The notes beneath the pieces were generated by a model that saw only the letters and a program-made list of their open reading frames with translations, made no database searches and was not told where the DNA came from. Below are positions 21,701 through 31,706 of a DNA stretch of 64,000 nucleotides, piece after piece. The position numbers were made by a program, and so were the translations under genes. Position 1 is the stretch's first letter. Each line of letters starts with the position of its first letter. The stretch comes from Pseudoips prasinana (lineage: Eukaryota > Arthropoda > Insecta > Lepidoptera > Nolidae), in assembly GCA_951640165.1 (NCBI GenBank), contig OX621242.1, positions 19,893,501 to 19,957,500 on the forward strand. Reading direction: 5' to 3'.

Positions 21701-24700
21701 ACGCATTTACTCACACATAAGCGAAAAATATGTGAAATACTCGGACACCGGACAGAACGGTGCCTCGTCCGGTGCAACTTAGTACCTTGCTCCTCAAAGC
21801 GTCTCTGGCAAAGATTACATGTCATCTCTTCGTCTTCTTCGTAAAGTGAATTACCCTCAGCTGCTTGCAAAGACGTTAACAAATCTTACACTCTACATTC
21901 TCAAATTACTAATGGGTACATTTAAATGTTAGTCATAGCAACATTTTCTTAGACGTGAGCTACTTTGAAGTGAAATTTAATAACAGGCTCAACACGCTAC
22001 ACTAGGTATTAATGATCGGACAAACAACCTAAATGAACATGCTGGTTTGCTAGCATAACGCCTTCAATATGTCTCCCACAATATGTATGTGATTGCAAAA
22101 CGTATACTATCAAGCGACTACTATTATTATATTAGAACACATACAAAACAAATGTATGAAAATTAACCTTTTACAGAAATCAAGACCAAGCTGAAAAGAG
22201 TTAATCAGAATTTCAATATAATAACGCAGTAATTACCTATTCTTTGATCATCATCTGTGCAAAATTATAAAATGTGCTCTAAAATATCTAATTTTGGAGA
22301 CTAAACTACTAAATGTAAAAATAATATAATTTATAGGTTTCTCCATTTATAAGACGTTTATAAGCGATGTTATTATGTCATGTATATATGTATGAATAAT
22401 GACGTGTTTTACCTCTCCAACTGGCTTTTATAGGACATGGAATGGTTTGATTCTGTATGAGGTACGCATTGAGAGTCGTTAACGATGGCGACTTCCGTAG
22501 AGTATCCTCGTCGTTCTTCCATACGTAAGTGATGGCTGATTGCTCGTACGATACTATAAATAAAATAAATATGCTACAGAAATATACACTGTCATACATC
22601 TAATTCCACAAGTTACTTTCTCAAATAAGGCTTGTAGAATCTCATCATTCTAAATTTAGCTCATTTGGTACTTACTACTTTCTAAGGCAAATGAACACAG
22701 TGGGTCGTCAAATGGAAAGATGTTGAGCCGCCCCTGGCACGACAGTATTAGATGTCGTCGCATCAAGTAATTAATAGTACCATTGCGGTATATACGCAAA
22801 GCAAAATGCATTGGTATTATTGGATCCTGAAAAATGATACTCATTAAGAAGATTATCTAGTAAACAAGCTGATTAATCGAAAGCATTTGCTCTATAATAT
22901 GCTCCTACCCTACATACTCCTAAATAGTGTACACAATAATTACTTATCACCAAACCATAGGACCGAATGTTGCGATGAAATCTACAAAAATCAATTCCAA
23001 AGAACTAGATTGCATGTTTTAAAAACCAGAAAGAAATCGAGGCGAGCAGAATGAAGTGTCAGCTATAAAAATATTTTGTATAATACAAATAATGGTCCGT
23101 TGAAGTTCATGAAGCATTGTATGTAGTTATAAATACCCATGAGTGCTGGGAAAACTCCTTCAGAAGAAAGCATGGTGGAAATAATTATGTATAAAATTAG
23201 ATGGAAAAATATTATTAATAATCAGTGTGTTTGTTAAATAGAATACCGACCTTAAAGTCACCATGCATGATGAAGTAGGTATCCGGTAGCCAGATATCTT
23301 CGTGATGATGGATGGCGTTAAGATAATCGTAATGTGACTGGTTGGAATACCGTAACCGAGGATCATACCACTGCTGCTGAAGTAAGAATTCCACTTCGTA
23401 TTTCTGTAAGCGGCAAGTTGATACATAGTATTGATAAGGTTATAATGTCTATAGGGGCTCCTTTTGGTATGCTTATTAAAGAAAAAAGCCAAGATATTTC
23501 ATCATCATCATCATATCAGTCGAACCACCACTGCTGGACAAAGACCTCCCCCAAGGATCTCCAAAATAGCCGGCCTTGAGCTGCCCGTATCCAACGGCTT
23601 CCCGCGACCTATGCGAGATCGTCAGTGCACTTTGCAGGGGCAGGTCCACGCTGCGTCTTCCGGTTCGTGGTCTACACTCGAGAACCTTGCTGGCCCAGCG
23701 GCCGACGATTCTACGAGCTGTGTGCCCCGCCCACTGCCACTACAGCTTGGCAACTTTAAGGGCTATGTCGGCTACTATGGTTAAGCTACGGATTCAATCG
23801 CGCAGGTATACTCCAAACATAACCGTCTCAAACATTGCTCTTTGGGTGACCTTGAGCCTTCATAAGAGGCCCATAGTAGAGTAAGAGAACCAGCACCCTC
23901 ACCAATCCGTCTACTGAGCTCATCGAGCATTGTACTTAGGTCTTACATGGTCTCAAGACCTAAGTACAATGCTCGATGAGCTCGCTACTCGGATTGGTTT
24001 CGAGTTCTGGTCCTGAAGTCGATCTGATATAGTGGCGTTGGGGTCTATAATTCTTCAATAGGGTTTAATCGCCCTTTATTACCAATAGCCCCACCACACC
24101 AAGCCTGGACCAAGCTTTTGGCGTTTGACATTCGAGTATGACGGAGTTACATAACTTTAAACTACATATTTAGTATCATTCAATACTTACAAGACTAGAT
24201 TCATCCGGTGAAGCTAAGCTAAGGAGTAGCACGCTAACATTTACGGTGAGCACACCTGAAACGATCGATATATTATATTAATTAATACAGTTAGTTTGCA
24301 CTATAAGACACAACAACAATATTATACAAAGTCCATGCTTTTCTAACAATAGTGCTGGATTTAATAGGTCTGTCTTAGTTGTTTTATAGTATGTATCAAT
24401 TGTCCAAATAAAGGGAAATGTAGGTAAGAACTTGTAAATTGGTTGTAAAAAAATTTGATTATTAAATTATAAGAATGTTGTAAATAGAATGATTGGAAGT
24501 CAATAAAAAGAAATTAAGTAAATTAATATCATAGTACATCGAACAATAATAATGAGAATAGATTGCCAGATCCGATTTCTATTGAAAATAGAAGTATGAG
24601 TCTACATATGTAGATAGGAATTCACAATTGTGTTTAATGTTTGTGAAAAGAGAAAATCATTTTAGGTAGATGCATGATGTAAAATAAAACACAAGGAATA

Positions 24701-27487
24701 AGAAATGGACTGATTGAAAATAACAGTTCAAGATGGGGTAAGTAACAATAATAGAAATAATTGTAAGATATAATAATTATTATTAACGAAGAACAATCAG
24801 AAATTATAAATCAGAATCATTGATAAATATAAAGGTAGTGTTCTAATCTTAGACATTACTTTATTCGGTGCGTGTATATTTTTACAATGTGTGACTATTA
24901 AAAGTATAAAATTATCCTGGAAACAGTTTATTTTGAATCGCTATTAGATCACGATAAAAAAATAAGTTTGTTTGATATCTACGATGACGGCCATGCTAAG
25001 TCATTCTAAGTTCACGATTTTTCTTTCTCAATTATTAACGTGATATAATAATGATTCTGAGCAAACAATTTGCAGAACGATAATACTAATAATTACGTCA
25101 TATATAGTATATGAACATCGACAATAATTCTAAAGCATAGGAAGGTATGTATCTACTATTGCGTGAGATAAGAAGAAATTCTGAAGTTGCGTGCAAGGAA
25201 TCAACTGCAACGGAACATAAATTGACTACAGGTTAGGTAGGTACATAAATATGAGAATGGAAGGATTTCTCTTTTCATAAACATGGAACACAACGCACCG
25301 CGATTGTGCGAGCGCGGCCGGAGTGACGGGAGCCCCACATTATTGTGTGCCAGAGAGTCGTTGGGTGATGTAAGACCACAACAGAATTCTGGATCTGCAA
25401 TACCACATCAATTAGACCATAACAAAATTCTGGATCTGCAATACCACATTAATTTTCAATTACCTATTCCATCTAACCTTCCGTTGAATATAATATATAC
25501 AAGACAAAACATTAACATTTATATACCTATAAAGGTTGTTGCTTTTGTCATCTTCCTAATTTAAATATTGTAATGAAAGATTAATATTAAACATGAAGTT
25601 TTCTGTTTTTGTATCATTCTCTTATAAAATATTTAAATAAGACATCTCAAAGTTTCTACGTAAAATGATAAATTTTATTTAAAGATCTATATTTTTTTCA
25701 AGATAATTATTATTTTAAGATGAACACATTTGAATTGTGATGTTAATTATCTCAGAAAAAATATGAATGTTTGATAGTTTTCCGATATAAGTATCATTTT
25801 TTTAGGATGGAATATTTTAGTACTGAAGGATAAGCTTTTTAGTATCCCCCAGTAATAAATTATTGGAATATAATATCTCATAATTATTACAAAAAACGAT
25901 AATAATAGATAACAAACTAAAAAAAGAAACAAAATAAACGTTTGCAAATTTGATATAATATGCCGAATAAATTTAGAAGGAGGTAAAAAGTCTTATATTT
26001 TAAACATATATTTATTCTCGCAAAACATAAAAAATAAAAATGACTTTTGGCTAATCTCACACATATGAATACCCTTTAATCGTGATAATTACCATCTACT
26101 GGTGGAAGCAGTCTTTTGTCATAGCGGGAGTTTTTCAGCAGATTGTCCAGTATCTCTTTGTCTGACTTCCCCGCTGCAAATCTGGGAAATACAACATACT
26201 AGTTATTATTCCGAGCTTTCAAAATACGTACCTGCACAAGGATAGACCGTGGCTATCATATATCATCACTAATTACATACAACGAAACTTATAGATCCAC
26301 TACTATAAGTTTCGAATTAAAATTGATTTTCGAATTAAACACTTATTACCTTGTTTCTACAAAGCCGCAATAGGGTATTATTTAGGATAATGACACGAAA
26401 AAACAAAACAATGATTTGAATACAAACACTAAAGTCTTTATAATAATGGAACATAATAACAATCTCTGACACGTAACTACAACTACGTAATAATATAAAT
26501 TTTGCTTTAAACCTTACGGAAATATGATTTTAACTCGAAACCTCAAATAACAAGCATTAATCTGAAGCTAACTTTTCAGAAGTGAATTCGGAAACAAAAG
26601 CTTTGTTGGTGTACGAAGGCGTCTACATACGAGGTAAACTGATTACAGTAGTTATTCAGAAGCTTCTCGATGATTCGAGTAGGTAGGTACAACGAAATAA
26701 TAACAACAGTAGTTCAAGATACAAAGATCTTAATAAGCAACTTACTCAAGGATAGTTAGTAACAGAAATAGGAATATGAATAGTGACAAGATAATAAATA
26801 ATGTCAGTACAAAAAGCTCACCGACGATAATTTACTTTTTACCTAGTGGCAGGGTCTATAAATGGAGCGAGGAAATTCACGCTTCGACGACCTGGGCCGG
26901 TCAGCGAGTTACATACGCTTGGTCGCCTGGCGGTCGCCGGTAGCCCCGTCCTTCTACGCTGTATTCATTTAACTAAACCTTCCTCTACCATATCAACATT
27001 GTAAAGGCCAAATATTCTGCACAATGTCGTTTGGAGATGACTTCCCAAAAAAGCAAAATAATAAGTAAAAGAATCGACATGAAATTAGCATTATGTTATA
27101 TGGAATATTATGTTTAGGGTAAATCAGATGTGAATTTCCAATAATTAATTGTATGCAATATAAATTTAAAACATTACGTGAAGATTGTAGGAAACAATTG
27201 TGTGCTTCTTCTCAGTTGGCAGAACATCTGGGCGATCCAAATATGCGACCAATTTGTTAACTCAGCTGTGCTCTCTTTAGTTTCAAAGTAGCACCACATT
27301 CTTATAGTATTCGTTCCTATAGTTGATTAGCTATAGTACAATTCGTACTTCAAGCAGTTAGCTAAACAACGAAGATGTTATAAATTTATAAATAGTTGGT
27401 TGCTTACATGTCTGATGTAAGAGCGGATGCTCTGCTGAGCATGAGGAAGATGGCCAAGGCGCGTGCCACGACGCATGACCAACCCAT
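15026..27487 (-). CDS. pHCl: Cys-loop ligand-gated anion channel subunit, probable pH-sensitive chloride channel
   Basis: Plasma-membrane subunit of a pentameric chloride channel. Eleven coding exons join in consistent phase: 27408-27487, 26093-26181, 24191-24255, 23251-23403, 22676-22826, 22413-22553, one of 21055-21207 or 20681-20833, 20098-20312, 18840-18890, 17616-17678 and 15026-15157. The product is 430 residues. Seen: signal peptide (1 to about 22), Cys-loop C159-C173 with FPFDDPLC, second pair C219-C231 typical of glycine/glutamate/histamine-type channels, M1 about 244-266, PAR anion motif at 272-274, M2 with GVTTMLNFFTTSNGF, M3 about 306-329 and M4 about 403-425, ending 5-6 residues later. 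Five N-glycosylation sequons precede M1. The M2-M3 sequence (LPVVSNLTAMNVWDG) is what points me to pHCl over GluCl, HisCl or RDL. Membership of the Cys-loop anion family is near certain; the pHCl name is from memory. Confidence 0.88.
15728..15831. repeat. (GT)n microsatellite
   Basis: About 100 bases of mainly GT dinucleotides with a few TT, GC and TA interruptions. It lies in the last intron-sized gap upstream of channel exon 11, next to the Tc1 fragment. Confidence 0.95.
15838..16186 (+). pseudogene. Tc1-type transposase C-terminal fragment, frameshifted
   Basis: The first frame gives FQQDNDAKHTAHSVKSFL, containing the second catalytic Asp. A frameshift near 15955 leads to NSPDLNPIVHLWHEIKKK, then MPHRCQAVITNKGFALGY and a stop, a typical Tc1 ending. 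Where Tc1 proteins normally have the third catalytic Glu (DLNPIE), this copy has Val. With the N-terminal half missing as well, it is dead. It sits antisense inside the channel gene's last intron. Confidence 0.85.
16590..16900 (+). repeat. Dispersed lepidopteran-type repeat fragment
   Basis: It contains TTTCATCCCCTATTGTT and TTAAGGGTAAATCTTATAC, the complement of the left-end array's unit. Further on are GTAGCCTATGTCCTTTCTC and CCAAATTTCATTGAAATCG with TCAGTAGTTTTGG, wording common in non-coding repeats of moths and butterflies. It lies in the intron between channel exons 10 and 11. Confidence 0.65.
17616..17678 (-). CDS. pHCl: Channel exon 10: cytoplasmic-loop exon with two possible donors
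   Basis: Acceptor TTTACGTAG (weak pyrimidine tract), donor GTAAGTG after 17616. The short form encodes EAMALLQWAKSEMPQPESS plus GA, 63 bases, phase 0 to 0. Reading through this donor continues as VSDVTHNDNTLPHIIFSDSD and IMKLTHNSI, hits TAA at 17526-17528, and then RCFGTLQP leads to a second good donor (GTGAGT after 17502). The long form, 177 bases, is also phase 0 to 0. The acceptor is the least certain splice site in the model; a stronger-looking CTTCAG at 17705 would break the frame. Confidence 0.6.
18840..18890 (-). CDS. pHCl: Channel exon 9: short cytoplasmic-loop exon
   Basis: Acceptor GTTCACAG, donor GTAAGAAC. It encodes RLPAVLSRIGIILASPL, 17 residues, phase 0 at both ends, so it could be skipped without a frameshift. 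Confidence 0.85.
19499..19588. repeat. Inverted repeat with 18-19-bp arms in channel intron 8
   Basis: TTCACGAGGGAATTTATT at 19499 pairs with the complement of 19570-19588 with one indel, across a 53-nt interior. It may be a tiny MITE; no second copy was found. Confidence 0.6.
20098..20312 (-). CDS. pHCl: Channel exon 8: M2, M3 and start of the cytoplasmic loop
   Basis: Acceptor ATACAG, donor GTAAATACC. It encodes 72 residues: GVTTMLNFFTTSNGF (M2), LPVVSNLTAMNVWDG, M3 (VCMCFIYASLLEFVCVNYV) and GRKRPLHNVVYRPGENPVTQ. Phase 1 in, phase 0 out. Confidence 0.95.
20681..20833 (-). CDS. pHCl: Channel exon 7b: M1, alternative copy with PARVMI
   Basis: Acceptor TTTTTAG, donor GTTAGT. Same length, borders and phase as 7a, 221 bases further downstream. 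It encodes NYSCLKVDLIFTRDRSFYF, M1 and WNAVPARVMI. By hand count about 38 of 153 bases differ from 7a, nearly all silent. The PARV form is the usual one in Cys-loop anion channels, so 7b is probably the ancestral-type sequence. Confidence 0.93.
21055..21207 (-). CDS. pHCl: Channel exon 7a: M1, alternative copy with PARSMI
   Basis: Acceptor CCACAG, donor GTAAAG. It encodes NYSCLKVDLIFTRDRAFYF, M1 and WNAVPARSMI. The 153 bases are phase 1 to phase 1. Relative to copy 7b it has Ala for Ser at 243 and Ser for Val at 275. Residue 275 is pore position 1', just after the conserved Arg of the anion-selectivity motif. Confidence 0.93.
21715..21860 (-). other. Coding-looking orphan block in channel intron 6
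   Basis: Minus-strand frame with GNSLYEEDEEMTCNLCQRRF and EEQGTKLHRTRHRSVRC, flanked by GCAAGCAG and a GTGAGT donor. It has a CxxC with later His residues, loosely zinc-finger-like. It would enter in phase with exon 6 but leave in phase 0, whereas exon 7 needs phase 1, so it does not fit as a simple cassette of the channel. I do not recognise it; it could be an exon fragment from a retrocopy or an unrelated repeat. Confidence 0.3.
22413..22553 (-). CDS. pHCl: Channel exon 6: agonist-site loops B and C
   Basis: Acceptor TTTATAG, donor GTAAAA. It encodes ISYEQSAITYVWKNDEDTLR and QNQTIPCPIKASWR. C219 here should pair with C231 of the next exon. Phase 1 in, phase 1 out. Confidence 0.93.
22676..22826 (-). 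CDS. pHCl: Channel exon 5: Cys-loop
   Basis: Acceptor TTTTTCAG, donor GTAAGTACC. It encodes DPIIPMHFALRIYRNGTINY through CQGRLNIFPFDDPLCSFAL. The two cysteines are 13 residues apart, the defining Cys-loop spacing. An NGT sequon is present. Phase 0 in, phase 1 out. Confidence 0.95.
23251..23403 (-). CDS. pHCl: Channel exon 4: agonist-site loops D and A
   Basis: Acceptor CTTACAG, donor GTCGGT. It encodes 51 residues including KYEVEFLLQQQWYDPRLRYS and EDIWLPDTYFIMHGDFK, the family's WxDxRL-like and WxPDxxF segments. Both ends are in phase 0. The donor departs from GTRAGT, but the frame supports it. Confidence 0.93.
23499..23890 (-). repeat. RTE-type LINE 3'-end fragment
   Basis: On the plus strand it begins (ATC)n, then CAGTCGAACCACCACTGCTG and CAAAGACCTCCCCCAAGG, the complement of the well-known tail of lepidopteran RTE elements ending in ATGATGATG. 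It is GC-rich and has no intact frame. It lies in channel intron 3, in the same orientation as the gene. Confidence 0.7.
23901..23998. repeat. Large foldback, 43-bp arms, 12-nt loop
   Basis: The inner arms 23916-23943 and 23956-23983 match perfectly (GAGCTCATCGAGCATTGTAC...). Outside them a 6-nt mismatch block is followed by ACCAATCCG pairing with CGGATTGGT. It abuts the RTE fragment. Confidence 0.9.
24191..24255 (-). CDS. pHCl: Channel exon 3: beta-strand 1
   Basis: Acceptor GTTTCAG, donor GTAAGTATT. It encodes GVLTVNVSVLLLSLASPDES plus SL, with an NVS glycosylation sequon. Phase 1 in, phase 0 out. Some insect pHCl genes are reported to vary in this part of the protein; I found no second copy of this exon here. 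Confidence 0.9.
24256..26092. other. Channel intron 2
   Basis: AT-rich. It holds a GC-richer patch at about 25283-25370 of unknown nature and a 41-bp direct duplication at 25374-25455. No additional exon was found. Confidence 0.5.
25374..25455. repeat. Direct duplication, 41-bp unit, two copies
   Basis: 25374-25414 and 25415-25455 both read GACCA-AACA-AATTCTGGATC and continue with TGCAATACCACAT. Only a few substitutions separate them. Confidence 0.85.
26093..26181 (-). CDS. pHCl: Channel exon 2: N-terminal helix
   Basis: Acceptor TTTCCCAG, donor GTAATT. It encodes FAAGKSDKEILDNLL then KNSRYDKRLLPPVDG, the N-terminal helix and first loop seen in this channel family. Phase 2 in, phase 1 out, matching both neighbours. 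A nearer TTTGCAG could also be an acceptor but gives the wrong frame. Confidence 0.9.
26283..26314. repeat. Short foldback, 12-bp arms, 8-nt loop
   Basis: CGAAACTTATAG at 26283 pairs perfectly with CTATAAGTTTCG at 26303. Confidence 0.7.
26845..26970. promoter_or_regulatory. CpG-rich island with a TATA-like box inside channel intron 1
   Basis: An abrupt GC-rich block (CCTGGGCCGGTCAGCGAG, GTCGCCTGGCGGTCGCCGG) lies in otherwise AT-rich intron. On the plus strand TCTATAAATGG (TATAAA at 26857-26862) precedes it. On the minus strand it ends CCACTAG followed by GTAAAAAG, a possible donor. It could be an alternative first exon or promoter for the channel, an antisense start, or part of an unrecognised repeat. 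Confidence 0.3.
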
Positions 27488-27497
27488 ATTAGGACAT
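27408..27497 (-). CDS. pHCl: Channel exon 1: signal peptide
   Basis: Acceptor TTTCAG before 27497; ATG at 27487; donor GTAAGC after 27408. It encodes MGWSCVVARALAIFLM and LSRASALTSD, a clean signal peptide with likely cleavage near the SRASA segment. It ends in phase 2. Ten untranslated bases, including a minimal ATG-TCC-TAA, precede the start. Confidence 0.85.
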
Positions 27498-27579
27498 CTG
27501 AAACGTGAAAATAAAATTAGGTAATAGCAATAGTTAAATATTTCGTATATTAGTATAAACGTTGTTATTAATTAATTAT

Positions 27580-27834
27580 ATCCTGGAACATTATTCACAC
27601 ACGGCCATCTGATCGTAAACTAAGCAGAGCTTGTACTATGGAAACCAGATAACTGATACTGACCAGGCTACTTATGCTACTTTGCTTTTGTAAATACATA
27701 CTTATATAGGTAGTTACACCCAGCCTCAGGAAAAACAGACTCGTTCATGCACACTAATATCTGTCCTGGCTGGGAATCGAACCCATGGCCTGCGGCATGA
27801 AAGGCAAGTATCTAACAACCATGCCAACCGAACA
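27580..27834 (-). repeat. SINE, family B (full-length)
   Basis: The minus-strand head near 27834 has tRNA-like A and B boxes (GGTTCGATTCCCAGCC). The body carries a TATATAAGTATGTATTT-type block and ends near GAATAATGTTCCAGGATA. It lies about 80 bp upstream of channel exon 1. Other copies are at 44783, 46183 and 47698. Confidence 0.85.
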
Positions 27835-29715
27835 AATATTTTTGAAATTGCATTATGAAAACTGATACTAGGAGTGCAGCACGTGTTTCTAGACGTACCA
27901 TAGTTGAAAGTTCACATCGTTTCTTTTCAAGGCAGAATAACAAGTACTCCTAATTTATGAAAAATTGAGGAAGATTATACCAGATACATAATACCATTAC
28001 AGTTTTACAACTTATTTTAAACGGTATTATTTATCGATTGGCTTATTAATAACATAGGCTATCCATTGTAATAATTATAATTAACGAAATCTAAAATAAT
28101 ATTTATGTAAGGACTACTACTCATTTTCAACTCTTCAATTCATAATAAATAATTTCCGGGTGAAATAAATCGGATTACCTCAGGTGAATTGACAGATCTA
28201 CGAGAGAAAATAGTCGTAGGTATATGTGCAGCTTATTTCACGTTAAACCACAAAATAAAAATCCCTGAATACGTAATGCCAATCCCGAAACACCTGGAAT
28301 TGAGGTTTCGTTATTTTTCCCTTTTACGTGTATGGATATTTTCTTTTTCTATTTTCAGCCGTATAAGTAGGTATGCTATGGATTTCTAAGGCAAGACAGA
28401 AAAGTTGTTTTTCAATATCCTTATTTTACTTGTTAGAGGTTTTATCATTGATTTAGGGGTATAGCACCGTGTACGTTCTACACATAAAAAGGATTTCGAT
28501 TTCAATCCCCGGTTTAAAAGAAAACGTATAAATGGGATTTTTCTAGCAAGATCCTTGCCCTCGATCGAGCCCTTCCTCGAACAACCTAACAAGACGTCAG
28601 TCCTATGTAATATATATTATTTGTGAGCTTTTTACCGATTCTGAATGTATAACTTATAAGTCTGTAGTTAAGACAAACTTTTTACTGTACATCTTTTTTT
28701 CAATATATAAAATGCATTAAGTTTTGAATCTTCCCTTAGTGCAATTATACACCACACACGTATTATTAAAATAAAACAGTTTAAAAGCCCAAAAAATTAA
28801 GATTTTATAGGAAACCAAACTAAAAAAGGTAAAATAATAAAAATGTATTTTATTGTGAAAAGACGTTCAATATGATTTTATTTCTATCAATTTTATTCAT
28901 CATAAAATTCGAACAAAGACCATAAAAAATAACTTGTGTGTACTTATGTACACGCGTTAGAAGTTATACTTCTTAATATACAACTTGAACATAGTTATCA
29001 ATTTTCATACCACCTAGAACTAACTTCATGCTGTTAAATTTTTTGGTGTCGGTGTGCGCGCGCATCGTAAAAATTCACTCTCATCATTTTTCTCCATCGC
29101 GCCAAAAGAAGTATAACTTCAAAAAACATAACACAACCAAATATTCTTGTACTATGTATACGAATATTGTACTATATATCCAGTCTTTTAAAAGTCGGGT
29201 TTTAGTGTTAAATAATCTCTTAAATCTTTAACCCACTTCAAAAGAAGGAGGTTATCAATTTCGCTATATATTTTTTTGTACGTTACGCGACTATATTTTC
29301 ATCGATAGGGAATGGTTTAGCTCAAACGGTCCTCTAAAAGAAATATGAAGTCAGTTTTACGTTTTTATACATTATTTTTATTATTATCTCCCGTACACGT
29401 ATCAGAATACTAATGGACTATGACTGTAAGTGACTTCAAATGAATATCTAATCAAGGGGACATGAAAACTCATTGGGGTAGTCACGAGTCACTGCCGTGT
29501 TACAAGTCTGACCTCACGCGATATTTTTTTTTATATTAGCGCACTGTTTGAATACATAACCTACTTTCAAAACTTGTATTATGGTTATGACGTCAATAAG
29601 ATACGATACACGCGACTCATTGGCGTGAGTTCGCTGGTGGAGTTTTTTTTAACGTAGGTTGCTAGTGAAATGTCGTTAACGTGTATTTTCATGTAATTAA
29701 ATTTCATAATTAAGT
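27835..29715. other. Unannotated AT-rich intron or upstream sequence
   Basis: Only chance open frames and simple A/T-rich tracts. Nothing recognised between the SINE at 27834 and the one at 29716. Confidence 0.4.
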
Positions 29716-29785
29716 GCACTTGTGGCGCAGTGGTTAAGGTAGTCGCCTCGCTCTTGCCTGGCTCCCTCATGTTTCTGCTTCGATC
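29716..29785 (+). repeat. SINE, family A, head-only fragment
   Basis: GCACTTGTGGCGCAGTGGTT and TAGTCGCCTCGC match the 5' heads at 33281 and 45632. The body is missing after about 70 bases. Confidence 0.75.
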
Positions 29786-30053
29786 CGTAAAATTAATTCA
29801 ATAAGAATTCGTATGTTTTTTAAAAGGCTTTCAAATTCTTCTTCAAATTGTTTTTACGCTGCTTTTTTTTTTGTGTCATTACATGTAAACAAGATATCAT
29901 CCCCTTATCATCGAAGTGTGTTAACTAAAATCTAAAATACAGAAGTAAAATCGATGTTGTTTGAATACAGATTCAAAACCTACACATAAAACTTATAAAT
30001 TATATTTGGTGGAAGATGAAAAAATGTTCTCGTCAGACAGGAAAACCTACCTT

Positions 30054-30086
30054 AAACCTTTCAATACATTTCGTATTGAAAGGTTT
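30054..30086. repeat. Foldback, 14-bp arms, 5-nt loop
   Basis: AAACCTTTCAATAC (30054-30067) pairs perfectly with 30073-30086. Confidence 0.8.
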
Positions 30087-31102
30087 TTCCTCAGTACACA
30101 ACGTTCGACTTTTATAAAATAGGTGAAAAAATTATAAAAGTCAATGTTATTTCTAAATGTAGAAAACTAATTTTAGAGTGAAGTGGAGTGTCACTAATAG
30201 TATAAAATAAATATAATACGTAACCATTAATCCCAAATAAATTCGTCTGTCTTATGTTATATAAAACGTATAAATATAAATGAAACGTAACAATATGCTT
30301 ATAACTTCAGTAAGTTACTTGTGACTTACGAAGTTAGAGGTAGTGTCTGGGGAAATATCGAAATTTATGACCCAAGCCTTATTTTATACTCATTGCTTCC
30401 GAGCTTGGCCAGACGCAATTTCTTTGTGTTTGTTTGTACTGCCGAAGGGAAAAATAATATTTTATTCGATATTTATACGTTTAATCATTGAGTGACCTCT
30501 AAAAAATTCTACGCATCGATGATTATGTAATTTTTAAACGATCCCGTGTTGGTCTGAAACTCTTATAAAAATGAAAATGGTAAACAGTTTCCGAAAAACA
30601 TACTTCACAGATATTTTTCTTAAAACCTATGAGACGAAGAACTTTGTAATTACTCGTAGTTCACTGCTCTATATTTCAACCTGCTTATACGTATGTATGT
30701 GTATTAAGATGTCACGAACATATCAGCATTTTTTTCCCAAATTGGGAATTTCTATAAAAACATAACCTTCTAAATCGTTCCGTTCCGCACACTACATAAT
30801 AATTTAGTATAGGGTCAATGACATAACAAATCTAGATTATTTCTTTAGACGTCAGTTTTGGACCTTCCTATATAATATAATAATAAATAACTTGTGATCT
30901 TATACATAATGAAAATAATAATAAAACTGACTGATAAGAATACAATTAATTCAATTTATTACTTATATACGGTTAAATATCTCCTTCCCGAGTTCTCTTA
31001 TAACGACATAGACAAGATATGTGGTGCAAAATTAATCGATGGTTCGTATATCAATGGAGACACATCAGTTATAGGTAAGTCAATTTAGACTATGGTTATT
31101 AG

Positions 31103-31146
31103 ATGTAATCTTAGATAATATAAGCCCATATTATCTAAGATTACAT
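31103..31146. repeat. Foldback in tandem copy 1, 18-bp arms, 8-nt loop
   Basis: ATGTAATCTTAGATAATA at 31103-31120 pairs perfectly with 31129-31146. It was present before the duplication. Confidence 0.9.
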
Positions 31147-31662
31147 TGTGGTAAGCCGTATAATGTATCTTAGCCGCCTTATGACTTCTCTTTGGACGAA
31201 GAACTTTGTAATTACTCGTAGTGTACTGTTCTATATTTCAACCTGCTTATACTTATGTATGTGTATTAAGATGTCACGAACATATCAGTATTTTTTTCCC
31301 AAATTGGGAATTTCTATAAAAACATAACCTTCTAAATCGTTCCGCACACTACATAATAATTTAGTATAGGGTCAATGACATAACAAATCTAGATTATTTC
31401 TTTAGACGTCAGTTTTGGACCTTCATATATAATATACTAATAAATAACTTGTTATCTTATACATAATGAAAATAATAATAAAACTGACTGATAAGAATAC
31501 AATTAATTCAATTTATTACTTATATACGGTTAAATATCTCCTTCTCGAGTTCTCTTATAACGACATAGACAAGATATTATGTGGTGCAAAATTAATCTAT
31601 GGTTCGTATATCAATGGAGACACATCAGTTATAGGTAAGTCAATTTAGACTATGGTTATTAG

Positions 31663-31706
31663 ATGTAATCTTAGATAATATAAGGCCATATTATCTAAGA
31701 TTACAT
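31663..31706. repeat. Foldback in tandem copy 2
   Basis: Same 18-bp arms as at 31103. The only change seen is C to G in the loop. Confidence 0.9.

Noticed and set aside
30894..31648. Two similar ~60-codon frames starting MKIIIKLTDKNTINSIYY
   Set aside because: Paired only because the DNA is tandemly duplicated; AT-driven composition and no conserved motif.
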